Part shown: positions 1 to 9,678 of the stretch, one piece after another
Layout: the number at the start of each line of letters is the position of its first letter
How positions within the stretch are numbered: the first letter of the stretch is position 1
Assembly: GCA_016719135.1 (NCBI GenBank)
Contig: JADKAV010000005.1
Location: forward strand, 62,001 to 126,000
DNA: 64,000 bases
From: Micrococcales bacterium
GTDB lineage: Bacteria > Actinomycetota > Actinomycetes > S36-B12 > UBA10799
Direction of reading: 5' to 3'
The notes under the pieces: generated by a model
What the model was told of the DNA's origin: nothing
The model's database searches: none
Seen by the model: only the letters and a program-made list of their open reading frames with translations
Program-made: the position numbers and the translations under genes

Positions 1-1
1 C

Positions 2-1480
2 TTCACGATGCACGGAACGATCATGCTGTTCCTGTTCGCGACCCCGCTGTTCGTTGGATTCGGCAACGTGATCATGCCGCTGCAGATCGGTGCGCCGGAC
101 GTGGCCTTCCCGCGGCTGAACATGTTCTCGTACTGGCTGTTCTTCTTCGGCGGGATCACCGCTGCGGCTGGATTCCTCACCCCCAGTGGTGCCGCGGACT
201 TCGGCTGGTTCGCCTACGCGCCGCTTCACAACGAAGTGTTCACCCCGAGCGCAGGTGCGGACCTGTGGCTGCTCGGCCTGGCGATGGGTGGTCTGGGAAC
301 CATCCTCGGCTCCGTGAACTTCCTGACCACGATCTTCACGATGCGGGCACCGGGCATGACCATGTTCCGGATGCCGATCTTTACATGGACTGTGCTGTCC
401 ACGTCGGTGCTGGTCCTCATGGTGTTCCCGGTTCTGGCCGCCGCACTGCTGGTGGTGGAGATGGACCGCAAGTTCGGCACTGTGGTGTTCGCTTCGGAGA
501 ACGGGGGAGCGATCCTCTGGCAGCATCTGTTCTGGTTCTTCGGACACCCGGAGGTCTACATCCTGGCGCTGCCGTTCTTCGGAATCACCAGCGAGGTCCT
601 GCCGGTGTTCAGCCGCAAGCCGATCTTCGGCTACAAGGGCCTGGTCTTCGCGACGCTAGCCATCGCAGGTCTGTCGATGGCAGTGTGGGCCCACCACATG
701 TACGTGACCGGCGCGGTGCTGCTGCCCTTCTTCGCCTTCATGACGATGCTCATTGCGGTACCCACGGGGGTGAAGTTCTTCAACTGGGTGGGAACCATGT
801 GGAACGGATCGATAACGTTCGAGACGCCCATGTTGTTCACATTGGGCTTCCTCATAACGTTCCTGTTCGGTGGGCTGACGGGCGTGATGCTGGCTTCACC
901 GCCGCTTGACTTCCAGGTATCCGACAGCTACTTCGTCGTGGCGCATTTCCACTACACGGTGTTCGGGACTGTCGTGTTCATCATGTTCGCCGGCTTCTAC
1001 TTCTGGTGGCCGAAGATGACCGGCAAGATGCTCGACGAGCGCCTGGGCAAGTGGCACTTCTGGCTGCTGTTCTGGGGCTTCCAGATCACGTTCCTGGTGC
1101 AGCACTGGCTGGGCACGCAGGGCATGCCGCGCCGTTACGCGGACTACCTGCCAGACGAGGGCTTCACCTTGCTGAATCAGGTCTCGTCGCTGGGCGCCTT
1201 GATCCTGAGCATCTCGACCCTGTTCTTCCTCTACAACGTCTACAAGACCTGGCGATTCGCGCCGAACGTCACGGTCGACGACCCGTGGGGATGGGGCGCC
1301 TCGCTGGAATGGGCGACCAGTTGCCCGCCGCCACGACACAACTTCGTCTCGCTGCCGCCGATCCGTTCTGAGCGTCCGGCATTCGACTTGCACCACCCGG
1401 AGGTCGAAGGCCTGTTGTCTGAGAGCGTCGTGGATGGTCTCGTGGGCGCCGGCGCTGGTCAGAAGGGAGTCGAGAAGTGA
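2..1480 (+). CDS. ctaD: Cytochrome c oxidase subunit I (aa3 type), 5' end missing
   Basis: Catalytic heme-copper subunit of the aa3 oxidase, which reduces O2 to water and pumps protons in the cytoplasmic membrane. The reading frame is open to the left edge, so the N-terminal helix or so is missing. The first Met seen lies inside the conserved MHGT motif, whose His is a low-spin heme ligand, and is not the start. HPEVY at 545-559 gives the CuB His and cross-linked Tyr; further on, AHHMYVTG gives two CuB His ligands and HFHYTVFG the two heme ligands. Many hydrophobic helices follow. The stop overlaps the ctaF start by four bases (GTGA), implying translational coupling. In many actinomycetes ctaC lies just upstream, outside this window. 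The identification is secure. Confidence 0.97.
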   Translation, partial: FTMHGTIMLFLFATPLFVGFGNVIMPLQIGAPDVAFPRLNMFSYWLFFFGGITAAAGFLTPSGAADFGWFAYAPLHNEVFTPSAGADLWLLGLAMGGLGTILGSVNFLTTIFTMRAPGMTMFRMPIFTWTVLSTSVLVLMVFPVLAAALLVVEMDRKFGTVVFASENGGAILWQHLFWFFGHPEVYILALPFFGITSEVLPVFSRKPIFGYKGLVFATLAIAGLSMAVWAHHMYVTGAVLLPFFAFMTMLIAVPTGVKFFNWVGTMWNGSITFETPMLFTLGFLITFLFGGLTGVMLASPPLDFQVSDSYFVVAHFHYTVFGTVVFIMFAGFYFWWPKMTGKMLDERLGKWHFWLLFWGFQITFLVQHWLGTQGMPRRYADYLPDEGFTLLNQVSSLGALILSISTLFFLYNVYKTWRFAPNVTVDDPWGWGASLEWATSCPPPRHNFVSLPPIRSERPAFDLHHPEVEGLLSESVVDGLVGAGAGQKGVEK

Positions 1481-1872
1481 AGTACTCGGGCTATCTGTTC
1501 GCCGCCGGGGCGGTGTTCTTCGGGATCGTCGGCACTGTCTATGCGATCTGGTCGCGCGACTGGATCGGGGGCACGGCTCTGATCTTCACAGGCTTCATGA
1601 CGGCGCTGATCGCGTTCTACCTGCTGTACACCGCCAAACGGCTGGACAACCGGCCTGAGGACGACATGATGGCCAACCAGGACGAGGCCGCCCCGGACTA
1701 CGGGTTCTTCAGTCCGCAGTCCTGGTGGCCGCTTCCCATGGGTGCCAGCGCCATGCTCATCGCGTTCGGCCTGATCTTCGCCACCTGGCTGCTGATCGCA
1801 GGAATTCTCTTCCTCATGATCAGCATCATCGGGCTCGTCTTCGAGTACTACCGCGGGGACTTCGCACACTGA
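1477..1872 (+). CDS. ctaF: Cytochrome c oxidase subunit IV, actinobacterial type
   Basis: Small membrane subunit (131 aa) of the actinobacterial aa3 oxidase. About four hydrophobic segments are visible: residues 5-25 and 28-50, then two near 85-125 after a charged loop. The length fits the CtaF family (about 130-140 aa). The GTG start overlaps the ctaD stop in a GTGA box, so the two are almost certainly one operon. It has no cofactor ligands; the family is thought to stabilise the bcc-aa3 supercomplex. No clear terminator follows. Confidence 0.9.
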   Translation: MKYSGYLFAAGAVFFGIVGTVYAIWSRDWIGGTALIFTGFMTALIAFYLLYTAKRLDNRPEDDMMANQDEAAPDYGFFSPQSWWPLPMGASAMLIAFGLIFATWLLIAGILFLMISIIGLVFEYYRGDFAH

Positions 1873-2068
1873 CCTGGACATAAATCGTGTGGCATAACGA
1901 TCAATTGTCCCGATTCGACCGGTTCGAGTTGGTTGAACGTGGTGCGAATCACGGCTCCAGCGGTGTGCCGCGGGTTTAGAAACCCCCTCTTACGTGGGAA
2001 GATGTAACTGTCGGCGTGTTGGCTCCTTGTCCTCGCCGACGTGTGCATGACTATGGACGGGGAACGTT

Positions 2069-3280
2069 GTGAGGTTGGTTTTGATGACAGTTGCCAGACG
2101 GAATGTCGCCATCGCTGGGGTAGCAGCCACCGCGCTGCTGGCTGCCGGATGTGGCCCTACGCTGATTGCGCGTAGTCAGACGCCTGAGCAGGCCCCGGTG
2201 AGTATGCAGGTGCTCCCTGCGTTGGACCGCAAGGCCCCTGTCAATCAGCCCATCGTTGTGGTCGCAGAGGACGGTTCTCTGGCTGACGTGACCGTGAAGG
2301 GGCCTAAAGGGCTCCTGAAGGGCTCCTACAACCCAGAGCGCGACACGTGGACCTCCAAGGCCAAGGTCTTGGATTTCGGCGCAAAATACGCCGTAGAGGC
2401 CACCGCGACCAATGCATCCGGTGCTCCCACGACGATTGACCGGACCATCAAGACGGTCAACCCCAAGACGCTCGTGCAGATCAGCTCAGTGAGCGTCGCC
2501 GACGACGTCACCGTCGGGGTCGGCATGCCGGTCCGCGTGACCTTCGACGCTCCGGTCAAGAACAAGAAGGCCGTGGAGGAGCAGCTGCAGGTGAAGACTT
2601 CGACTCCTGTCACGGGGGCCTGGAACTGGGAATCGGACACGGTCGTCGTGTTCCGTCCCAAGAAGTACTGGCCGGCGAACACGACCATCGAGGTCGTCAT
2701 GCCGCTGCGCGGCGTCAAGACCGGACCCGGCGCCTATGGCTCCGAGAACCGAGATGTCACCTACCAAACTGGTGACTCGATGGTGTCCATCTACGACGCC
2801 AACAAGCACGTCCTTAAGGTCAAGAAGAACGGGAAGGTCATCCGCACCTTCCCGGCCACCAGTGGAAAGGCCGGTTTCGAGACCCGGTCCGGGGTGAAGG
2901 TCATCTCCGAGAAACTGGACTTCGTGGTGATGGATGCTGCCACCGGCGGGACTTCCGAGAGCGACCCCGAGTACTACCGGTTGGATGTCAACTGGGCCAT
3001 GCGCATCACCAACTCCGGCGAGTTCGTACATGCCGCCCCCTGGTCGGTCGGCTCACAGGGCTACTCGAACGTCAGTCATGGGTGTGTGGGTCTTAGCACC
3101 GACAACGCGTACTGGTTGTTCCAGAACTCCCGCGTCGGTGACGTCATCGACGTCCGCAATACCGGCCGCCCCCAGGACCTGGGCAACGGGATCACCGAGT
3201 GGAACGAGTCTTGGAAAGACTGGCTGAAAGGCTCGAAGACCGGACCTGTGCAGACTGAATCGATCACTCCGTCGGCTTGA
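2069..3280 (+). CDS. L,D-transpeptidase lipoprotein (LdtMt2-like)
   Basis: Makes 3-3 cross-links between diaminopimelate residues in peptidoglycan, outside the membrane. The 403-aa product starts with a basic stretch and a lipobox ending AAGC (Cys about residue 28), so it is probably a lipoprotein. Two Ig-like domains follow (about 45-250), then a YkuD catalytic domain with the SHGC motif (His337, Cys339) near the end. Length and architecture match mycobacterial LdtMt2. The GTG start has a GGGG ribosome site 6 bases upstream; an in-frame ATG at 2084 is a possible alternative. A GTCGGCG/CGCCGAC inverted repeat (2010-2016/2034-2040) lies in the 196-base leader. It sits between oxidase genes, to which it has no obvious functional tie. 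Confidence 0.92.
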   Translation: MRLVLMTVARRNVAIAGVAATALLAAGCGPTLIARSQTPEQAPVSMQVLPALDRKAPVNQPIVVVAEDGSLADVTVKGPKGLLKGSYNPERDTWTSKAKVLDFGAKYAVEATATNASGAPTTIDRTIKTVNPKTLVQISSVSVADDVTVGVGMPVRVTFDAPVKNKKAVEEQLQVKTSTPVTGAWNWESDTVVVFRPKKYWPANTTIEVVMPLRGVKTGPGAYGSENRDVTYQTGDSMVSIYDANKHVLKVKKNGKVIRTFPATSGKAGFETRSGVKVISEKLDFVVMDAATGGTSESDPEYYRLDVNWAMRITNSGEFVHAAPWSVGSQGYSNVSHGCVGLSTDNAYWLFQNSRVGDVIDVRNTGRPQDLGNGITEWNESWKDWLKGSKTGPVQTESITPSA

Positions 3281-3287
3281 TCGCTGC

Positions 3288-3327
3288 CTGAATCCCCTGG
3301 ATTCCCGAAGAGGAACCGGGGATTCGG
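3288..3327 (+). terminator. Probable terminator after the L,D-transpeptidase gene
   Basis: A 10-base stem (3288-3297 with 3318-3327, one G-T pair, core GAATCCCC/GGGGATTC) begins just after the stop codon. The loop is long (20 bases) and the following T-tract is weak, so termination is inferred from position and stem strength. Confidence 0.5.
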
Positions 3328-3657
3328 TGTTATAGGAGGCATCTGTGGCGCGTCTCGACACCCGAAGGGCCAGCCAGTTGCATACGTCCGTGCTCGGAAT
3401 TCTGGGGGAGAGCTGGGTTTCGCCCGGAGTTGACGCACGGTGTGTCCAGTGGTTGTGGTGCGGGTGCGGCGTGGGTTGATCGCCGACACCGGTCCCTGTG
3501 CTGGCAAACCGTCGGACGTAGCGTTCGTGCCCCTTGAGATGTGGACAGCAGGCAGGAGTCGGCCCGCCGAACCGAGATCAGGCCGCGGGCCTTGCGATCC
3601 TCTGCCCCCTCGACCTCAGGCGCGGGTGGAGGTCGCTGGCCCTTCCGGGCGGCGGTC

Positions 3658-4854
3658 TCAGGGGGGTCCTCTGGTGTGGGTGATGACGGGGATGGTGTGG
3701 GTGTCCATGGTGATGGTGTACCGGCCGTGGTGTAGGTCGTTATGACATCTTGAACAGAGAGGCGAGGTTTGACGGGTCGGTTCTGCCGCCGTCTTTCCAG
3801 TGCACGATGTGGTGGGCCTGGCAGTACCTCGGAGAGCGGCCGCAGCGGATGCAGCCGCGGTCGCGGGCGATCAGTGCGGCCCATTGGGCCGCGGATGCCG
3901 CGGCGCCGTTTTCGTCCGAGGGCGAGGGGATGAAGGTGCCTGTGCGTTTTGATCCCGAAGATCACGGTGCACACCGCCGCGCACGACAACAGGTCGAACG
4001 ATCCGGCACCGAGGGGTGCCGTCGACCAGGGCGTCGCGTTGTCACTGGTGGGCAGGTTCTCCAAATCCACCAGGATGGACACCGCGGACACCCCGCCGGG
4101 GTGGGGTGTTGGCCGCCGCGGCCTTGGACATGTCGGTCAGGGCATCCGCGCTGCGTTGGGCCGGGGTGGTGGTGTCGTGGGTGTCCGGGGGGCGGGTGAA
4201 CGATGCCAGGGTTTCGGCCAGGATCGCCCCGTCGACCTCGTCGAGCATTCCGGTGATCGCCCACATCCCGTTCGCGCGGGCGGACAGGCGCAGGAGCGTT
4301 TGGCGCGTTGCTGATCCAGTGTCAGGTCAGGTGGGTGGGGTTGTCGGCCTCAGCGGCGACCTGCAGCACCCACGCACCTCGAGGCGTCGGTCAACTTCGC
4401 CAGGCCGACGATCGCGGCCTGTTTGCTGGTGAAGTCATCGATGGCCGGGGCGTGGGCCAGGGATCTGATACATGCAACCCCGAAATACTCCCGGCAGCCC
4501 AGGCGTCTTTCACGACCAGCAGGTCGTGCAGGGGCGTTGGCGGTGTTCACCATCCCCGACCCGACCGCCACCGGGGATCCGGTGGCGATCGCGACCAGCG
4601 ACCCGGTGGTGCCTGCGCCCAGGACCCGGGGAATCCCCGGCAGTATCCGCGGCACCGGCCAGACCGGTCAGGTAGGCCTCGATGCGGTTCCGCAACCGTG
4701 CGGTGTTTGGCCATCGCCGCGGCGCGTTCCTCCGCACTACCAGGTCCGGGTCCGGCAGCGCATCTATATCGTCGTTGATCTGGTCGAACCCGGCCGGGGC
4801 GACAGTCGGTAAGCTGGCGCGGATCCGGGCCCGGCGGTGCGCCGCCCGCGACAT
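3658..4854 (-). pseudogene. Decayed DUF222-HNH endonuclease gene
   Basis: Remnant of the multicopy actinobacterial family in which a DUF222 region precedes an HNH nuclease domain. Pieces appear in family order but in different frames. Near 4854-4690 there is an N-terminal piece with INDDIDALPDPDLVV; near 4266-4100, GMLDEVDGAILAETL and AQRSADALTD; near 4070-3930, VSILVDLENLPTSD. The nuclease domain lies at 3890-3745, with CIRCG, CQAHHIVHWKDGG and NLASL. The tail, CHNDLHHGRYTI, is shifted once more at about 3743. Several frameshifts and lost segments rule out a full-length product. The HNH metal and catalytic residues are still readable, so the decay is recent or the gene was a silent copy. The 3281-3657 stretch on its right-hand flank shows no other gene. 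Confidence 0.75.
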
Positions 4855-4986
4855 CAAAGAACGACGACGCAGCAGTAGCAGTAACGGCCATAGGACACCC
4901 CGATCGACACAAGACCTTGAATGTCGTATCGAAGGCCGGTGCCCACCGCGACGTCGCTCCACGAGCTGACGAAAACCAACTACCAA

Positions 4987-5390
4987 CTACCTGTTACGAA
5001 CCATAAACCCAGGGGCCGACATTCTCCCCGGACTACCTGTTCGAACCGTAAACCCAGGGTCCGACATCTTCCCTGGACCACCTGTTCGAACCGTAGACCC
5101 AGGGTGTGACATCTTCCCCGGACTACCTGTTTCGAACCATAAACCCAGGGTGCGACATTCTCCCCGAGCTACTGATTCAGACCATAAACCCAGGGTGGGA
5201 CATCTTCCCCGGACTACCTGTTTCGAACCGTAAACCCAGGGTGCGACATCTTCCCCGGACTACCTGTTTCGAACCGTAAACCCAGGGTGTGACATCTTCC
5301 CCGAGCTACCTGTCCATACCGTAAACGGGACCTGTGACATTTCCCCGACCGCTGATGCACACCATAGGACGAGGGTCTGACATGGACCCA
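4987..5390. repeat. Tandem array of 45-46 bp units
   Basis: About eight degenerate head-to-tail copies of a unit containing CGAACCGTAAACCCAGGG and GACATCTTCCCCGGACTACC. Unit starts are at 4997, 5042, 5087, 5133, 5178, 5224, 5270 and about 5315, with a decayed last copy near 5357. Central copies are the most alike, and there are no unique spacers. The array lies between the HNH remnant and the terminator of the qcr operon. Short open frames across it are repeat artefacts. Its role is unknown; it may be expanded debris of a mobile element. Confidence 0.85.
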
Positions 5391-5468
5391 TGAAGCGCCA
5401 ACCAGCCCCATGCCTGCGGATCCTCGGGAACGAAGACGTCTGGACAGACGAGCTTGCGCAAAACAAAA

Positions 5469-5501
5469 GGCCCGCTCCCAATGTGGCTGGGGGAGCGGGC
5501 C
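5469..5501 (-). terminator. Intrinsic terminator of the ctaE-qcrCAB operon
   Basis: Perfect 11-base stem (GGCCCGCTCCC/GGGAGCGGGCC) with an 11-base loop. On the minus strand it is followed by a T-rich tail (TTTTGTTTTG). It lies 14 bases beyond the qcrB stop, so it closes the minus-strand operon. Confidence 0.85.
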
Positions 5502-5514
5502 TCTTGTTTGGTGG

Positions 5515-7209
5515 CTACTTGTCGATGGCTGGATCGTGCAGCACGGATCCGTCGTGAGCCGGGATCAGCCGCCGGTCCTCTTCCATCGCCGGTGCCGCCT
5601 GCTCGACCTCGTGGCGCAGATGCGCCTCGGCCGCTTCGAGTTCCTCACGGGTCGGCAACGGGATGTTGTCGGCGTAGTAGAAGTTCGACAACTTCGCGCG
5701 CAACCGTGCCCCGCGGGCACCTGGCATCGCGACGCCGTTCTCGTCGATCTCCTCGGGCATCGTCAGCGGTGTCCGCTCCGGCTTGGCCATGAGGACCGCC
5801 TTCTCCTCGTCGGAGATGGGAGCGTGCACCTCGATGAACTCGCCGTGTGGCAGGCGCAGGATGTTGCCGGTCTCCATGCCGTGCAGGAGTTTGTCGCGGT
5901 CACGGCGCTGCAGGCCCAGACAGATGCGCTTGGTAGCCACGAATACCAGCGGCGGGACCAGGAAGATCGCGAACCGCAGGAACCAGGTAATCGTGTTGAT
6001 CGACATATCGAAGAAGCTTGCGATCAGGTCGTTACCGCCACCTATCCACAGCAGGACGTAGAACGACACGGCCATTGCGCCAAGGCTGGTCCGGACTGGG
6101 GCGTTACGGGGACGGTCGAGCAGATGGTGTTCCCGCTTGTCACCGGTGGCCCATTGCTCGATCCATGGATATATCGCCATCACTGTGAACACCAGCCCGG
6201 GCAGGATGACCGCGGGTACTAGGATGTTCCAGCTCAGCGTGTACCCGAAGATCACCCATTCGACGTTGGGCATCATCCGAAGGGACCCCTCGAGCCAGCC
6301 GATGTACCAGTCCGGCTGTGAGCCTGCCGTGACTTGGTCAGGTGTGTAAGGCCCGTACAGCCAGATCGGGTTGATGGTCACCAGACCTGAGATCAGTGTG
6401 ATGACCCCGAAGACGACGAAGAAGAAGCCGCCGGCCTTGGCCATGTAGATGGGCAGCAGCGGGTATCCGACGACGTTGTCGTTGGTGCGGCCCAAGCCGG
6501 GGAACTGGGTGTGCTTCTGGTACCAGACCATCATGAGGTGCGCGGTCAGCAGGGCCAGAATCAGACCCGGCACGACAAGGATATGCACCGCATAGAGCCT
6601 GCTGATGAAGTCTGTGCCGGGGAATTCACCGCCGAAGATGAAGAAGCTCAGGTACGTGCCCACCAGAGGCAGCGAGAGCACAATGCCCTGCGCGATCCTC
6701 AGGCCGGTACCCGAGAGCAGGTCGTCGGGCAGGGAGTACCCGGCGAAACCGGCCAGCAGGGCCATGGTCAGCAGGCCGACACCGATCACCCAGTTGAGCT
6801 CACGCGGCTTGCGGAACGCGCCGGTGAAGAAGACACGCAAAAGGTGGACGGAGATCGCTGCGACGAAGAACAGAGCCGACCAGTGGTGGATCTGGCGCAT
6901 CAGCAGACCGCCGCGAATGTCGAACGAGATGTTCAGCGTCGAGGCGTATGCCTCGGTCATCTTCACGCCCTTGAGGGGCACGTACGAGCCGTTATAGGCC
7001 AGTTCGATCATCGAGGGTTTGAAGAACAGAGTGAGATAGACCCCGGACAACATCACCACGATGAAGCTGTAGAGGGCGATCTCCCCGAGCATGAACGACC
7101 AGTGTTCGGGGAACACCTTGCCGATGTTGCGCTTGAGGAAATTGCTCGAAGTGAAGCGGTCATCGACCCATCCAGCAGTCTTGCCTGCTGTCTTAACCGT
7201 CGCGCTCAT
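5515..7209 (-). CDS. qcrB: Cytochrome bc1 complex cytochrome b subunit
   Basis: Quinol-oxidising b-type cytochrome of the actinobacterial bcc complex, embedded in the membrane. The 564-aa product has the two His pairs for hemes bL and bH (IHHW/SVHLL around residues 108-125; YAVHIL/TAHLM around 210-230). The PDWY motif near residue 300 corresponds to the Qo-site PEWY. A cytosolic C-terminal extension of over 100 residues is typical of actinobacteria. The ATG overlaps the qcrA stop in an ATGA box. It is the last gene of the operon and is followed by a strong terminator. Confidence 0.97.
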   Translation of the reverse strand: MSATVKTAGKTAGWVDDRFTSSNFLKRNIGKVFPEHWSFMLGEIALYSFIVVMLSGVYLTLFFKPSMIELAYNGSYVPLKGVKMTEAYASTLNISFDIRGGLLMRQIHHWSALFFVAAISVHLLRVFFTGAFRKPRELNWVIGVGLLTMALLAGFAGYSLPDDLLSGTGLRIAQGIVLSLPLVGTYLSFFIFGGEFPGTDFISRLYAVHILVVPGLILALLTAHLMMVWYQKHTQFPGLGRTNDNVVGYPLLPIYMAKAGGFFFVVFGVITLISGLVTINPIWLYGPYTPDQVTAGSQPDWYIGWLEGSLRMMPNVEWVIFGYTLSWNILVPAVILPGLVFTVMAIYPWIEQWATGDKREHHLLDRPRNAPVRTSLGAMAVSFYVLLWIGGGNDLIASFFDMSINTITWFLRFAIFLVPPLVFVATKRICLGLQRRDRDKLLHGMETGNILRLPHGEFIEVHAPISDEEKAVLMAKPERTPLTMPEEIDENGVAMPGARGARLRAKLSNFYYADNIPLPTREELEAAEAHLRHEVEQAAPAMEEDRRLIPAHDGSVLHDPAIDK

Positions 7210-8246
7210 GCGTCGCCACGCTCCCAGAAGCTCGGACCCACGGGTTCTGCGAAGCCATCGACGGCGACGAGGAACCCTTCTGGATCAATCGTTATCGGTA
7301 GTTGCGGTAGCCGGCGCGCCGCAGGCCCGAAGACGACGTTGCCGGAGTCAGCCAGATCAAATGTCGACTGGTGACAGGGACATAACAAATGATGCGTCCG
7401 TTGTTCATAGAGCGCAATCGGACAGCCCACGTGGGTACAGATCTTGGAGAAGGCGAGGATGCCGCCGTAGTCCCAATTGTCCCCCTGCTGGGAGACGATC
7501 TCCTGCGGCTCCATGCGCACGAGGATGATCGCGGCTTTGGCGCGCGCATTGAGGTTGCCCTCCTCCTCCTGCACCTCCGGCAGATCGGCCGGCATGGCGG
7601 AGATCAACCCCCCCAGAGCCAGGTCCGAGGGACGCACCGGGCGCCCGGTCGGGTCGATCACGATACGCGAACCGGGCTCCCACAGCGTCTCCCGCAGAAC
7701 CTCTCCGGGCAGGGGCCCGAGGTCGCGCAGGAGCACGACCATGGGAATGGGGAACAGAACCATGGCTGTCAGCAGCGAGCGACGGATGATCGGTCGCTGC
7801 GTGAAGCCTGAGTCGGCCTGGTAGGTCTGGAAGGCCTCGACCGCGGCTTCCCGCTCCTCGTCACTGGAGGCCAGCGGGTGGCGCAGCTGGATCTCTTCCT
7901 TCTCGTTCATCAGCTTCTTGGACCAGTGAATCGCGCCGGTGCCGATCAGCAGGATGGCCAGCCCGAACGTCACGCCCAGCGCGATGTTGCTGGCGTTGAC
8001 GGTGCCGAAGCCCCAGATGTACACCGTCTCGTCAACTGGAATGGCCACGAATGCGACCACGAACAGCACGGTCATCAGCGCTGAGCCGAGGAACATCGCC
8101 GCGACCTGGCGCTCTGCGCGGCGAGCCGCCTTGGGGTCGACGTCAGTGCGTCGCGGCCGGTGGGCGGGTAGCGCTGCGGCCGCCTTCTCGATGGCGGCAG
8201 CCTCGGCAGATTCAGTCGTGGCAGGAAGGTTCTCGTGAGTGGTCAT
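7206..8246 (-). CDS. qcrA: Cytochrome bc1 complex Rieske iron-sulfur subunit
   Basis: Carries the 2Fe-2S cluster that takes the first electron from quinol. Three membrane segments occupy the N-terminal part, as is usual for actinobacterial QcrA, before the Rieske domain. Cluster ligands are in CTHVGC and CPCHQS near the C-terminus. The start chosen is the ATG of MTTHEN (346 aa), because it overlaps the qcrC stop as ATGA; a longer frame of 20 more residues runs into qcrC and is unlikely. It is coupled to qcrB by another ATGA overlap. Confidence 0.96.
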   Translation of the reverse strand: MTTHENLPATTESAEAAAIEKAAAALPAHRPRRTDVDPKAARRAERQVAAMFLGSALMTVLFVVAFVAIPVDETVYIWGFGTVNASNIALGVTFGLAILLIGTGAIHWSKKLMNEKEEIQLRHPLASSDEEREAAVEAFQTYQADSGFTQRPIIRRSLLTAMVLFPIPMVVLLRDLGPLPGEVLRETLWEPGSRIVIDPTGRPVRPSDLALGGLISAMPADLPEVQEEEGNLNARAKAAIILVRMEPQEIVSQQGDNWDYGGILAFSKICTHVGCPIALYEQRTHHLLCPCHQSTFDLADSGNVVFGPAARRLPQLPITIDPEGFLVAVDGFAEPVGPSFWERGDA

Positions 8247-9070
8247 CGGACCTTGGCTCCGATCCAGACGGCGAATGCGATGAGGGAGAGCAGACCAGCG
8301 GTCCACAGGAAGAGACCCTCGGCGACCGGACCGATCCGGCCGAGGCCAAGACCACCGGGGTTGGGTTCGACCTTGAGGGCCTCCACGTAGGCGATGAGGT
8401 TCTGCTTGTCCTCATCGGTGATGGTCTCGTTGCTGAAGACCGGCATCTGCTGAGGGCCGGTGATCATGGCCTGCCAGATCTGCTCCGGGGTGGCGTTCAT
8501 CAGGCTCGGGGCGTACTGGCCGTTGGTCAGCGCCCCACCACTTCCGGCGAAGTTGTGGCACTGCGTGCAGTTGGTGCGGAAGATCTCGCCACCCTCGGCG
8601 ATGTTGGCGTTTTCGAGGTTCAGCTGCTCCTCGGTCGGGTTCGCCGGTCCGGGTCCGAGCGTGGCCACATAAGCGGCCATCGCTGCGATCTCCGCCTGCG
8701 AGTACTGCACGTCCTTGCGGGGTGCCTGCGCCTCCGGAACCGCAAGGGGCATGCGACCGGTGCTCACCTGGAAGTCGACAGAAGCCTCACCGGCCCCGAT
8801 CAGGCTCGGACCGCCATTACCGCCGGTGGCGTTGTCGGCGGCAATGCCTTCACCTTGCAGGCCGTGGCACGACGAACAGCCTTCGAGGAACAGTTGTCGT
8901 CCGAGTTGCAGTTGCTCCAAGGACCCTGCCGCCACGGCGGGTTCAGGTGACGGTGTGGTCTCAGCGGAGACCACGGCATACCCGGTCCCCACCAGGATCA
9001 GGGCACTGCCCATCAGGATTCCGGCGGCGAAGGAACGGCGCCGACTGCGCTTCTTCATGGAACCTCGCAT
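8243..9070 (-). CDS. qcrC: Diheme cytochrome c subunit of the bcc complex
   Basis: Diheme cytochrome cc that passes electrons directly from the bc1 core to aa3 oxidase, replacing a soluble cytochrome c. About 275 aa. It has a basic N-terminus with one signal/anchor helix, two heme-binding sites (CSSCH and CTQCH) and a C-terminal membrane helix before the final charged residues. The ATG at 9070 overlaps the last base of the ctaE stop (TGATG). A second ATG at 9058 has a closer GAGG site and is the alternative start. The long upstream extension of the frame is a shadow of ctaE. Confidence 0.95.
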   Translation of the reverse strand: MRGSMKKRSRRRSFAAGILMGSALILVGTGYAVVSAETTPSPEPAVAAGSLEQLQLGRQLFLEGCSSCHGLQGEGIAADNATGGNGGPSLIGAGEASVDFQVSTGRMPLAVPEAQAPRKDVQYSQAEIAAMAAYVATLGPGPANPTEEQLNLENANIAEGGEIFRTNCTQCHNFAGSGGALTNGQYAPSLMNATPEQIWQAMITGPQQMPVFSNETITDEDKQNLIAYVEALKVEPNPGGLGLGRIGPVAEGLFLWTAGLLSLIAFAVWIGAKVR

Positions 9071-9678
9071 CACTTGACCAGGTAGATGGTGGTGAACAGG
9101 GCGATCCAGACCACGTCGACGAAGTGCCAGTAGTACGACACAACGATTGCCGAGGTGGCCTGCTCGTGGGTGAAACGTTTTGCGACGTAAGTGCGTGCAA
9201 GCACGAACAGGAAGGCGATCAGACCGCCGGTCACGTGCAAGCCGTGGAACCCAGTCGTGAGGTAGAACACCGAGCCGTAGGGCGATGACGACAGGGTCAG
9301 CCCCTGGTGCACCAGTTCGGTGTATTCGGTGATCTGTCCGGCGATGAACACCGAACCCATGATGAACGTGATGATGAACCACTTGCGCAGGTTCTTCACG
9401 TCGCCGCGCTCGGCGGCGAACACACCCATCTGACAGGTCACCGAACTCAGGACCAGAATCGTGGTGTTGATCGAGGCGAACGGAATGTTGAGCAGTTGGG
9501 TGTCGACCGCCCAGATCTCGGGGTTGACCGATCGCAACGTGAAGTACATCGCGAACAGGGCCGCGAAGAACATCAGTTCGCTGCCCAGCCAGATCATGGT
9601 TCCGATGGCGACGTTGTTCGGCCGGTCGACGTGACCCGCCGGCGCAAGCCGGGTTGTCACAGCAGATGCATTAGCCAC
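9070..9678 (-). CDS. ctaE: Cytochrome c oxidase subunit III
   Basis: Membrane subunit III of the aa3 oxidase (202 aa, about five helices), usual for the short actinobacterial form. Conserved features include the GSELMFFAALFAMYF helix and a C-terminal YYWHFVDVVW motif. The start is GTG, preceded by CAGAAT six bases upstream, close to the TANNNT-N6-start pattern seen across this window. It is the first gene of the ctaE-qcrC-qcrA-qcrB operon and is transcribed away from the receiver-like gene at 9874. Confidence 0.96.
   Translation of the reverse strand: MANASAVTTRLAPAGHVDRPNNVAIGTMIWLGSELMFFAALFAMYFTLRSVNPEIWAVDTQLLNIPFASINTTILVLSSVTCQMGVFAAERGDVKNLRKWFIITFIMGSVFIAGQITEYTELVHQGLTLSSSPYGSVFYLTTGFHGLHVTGGLIAFLFVLARTYVAKRFTHEQATSAIVVSYYWHFVDVVWIALFTTIYLVK

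Noticed and set aside
1873..2068. Riboswitch upstream of the L,D-transpeptidase
   Set aside because: Only one short hairpin is visible; I could not match any known riboswitch consensus.
4987..5390. CRISPR-like appearance of the tandem array
   Set aside because: Units run head to tail with no unique spacers of constant size, and there are no cas genes nearby.
5410..8084. Several plus-strand frames of 200-290 aa over qcrB and qcrA
   Set aside because: Antisense to genes with intact heme and iron-sulfur motifs.
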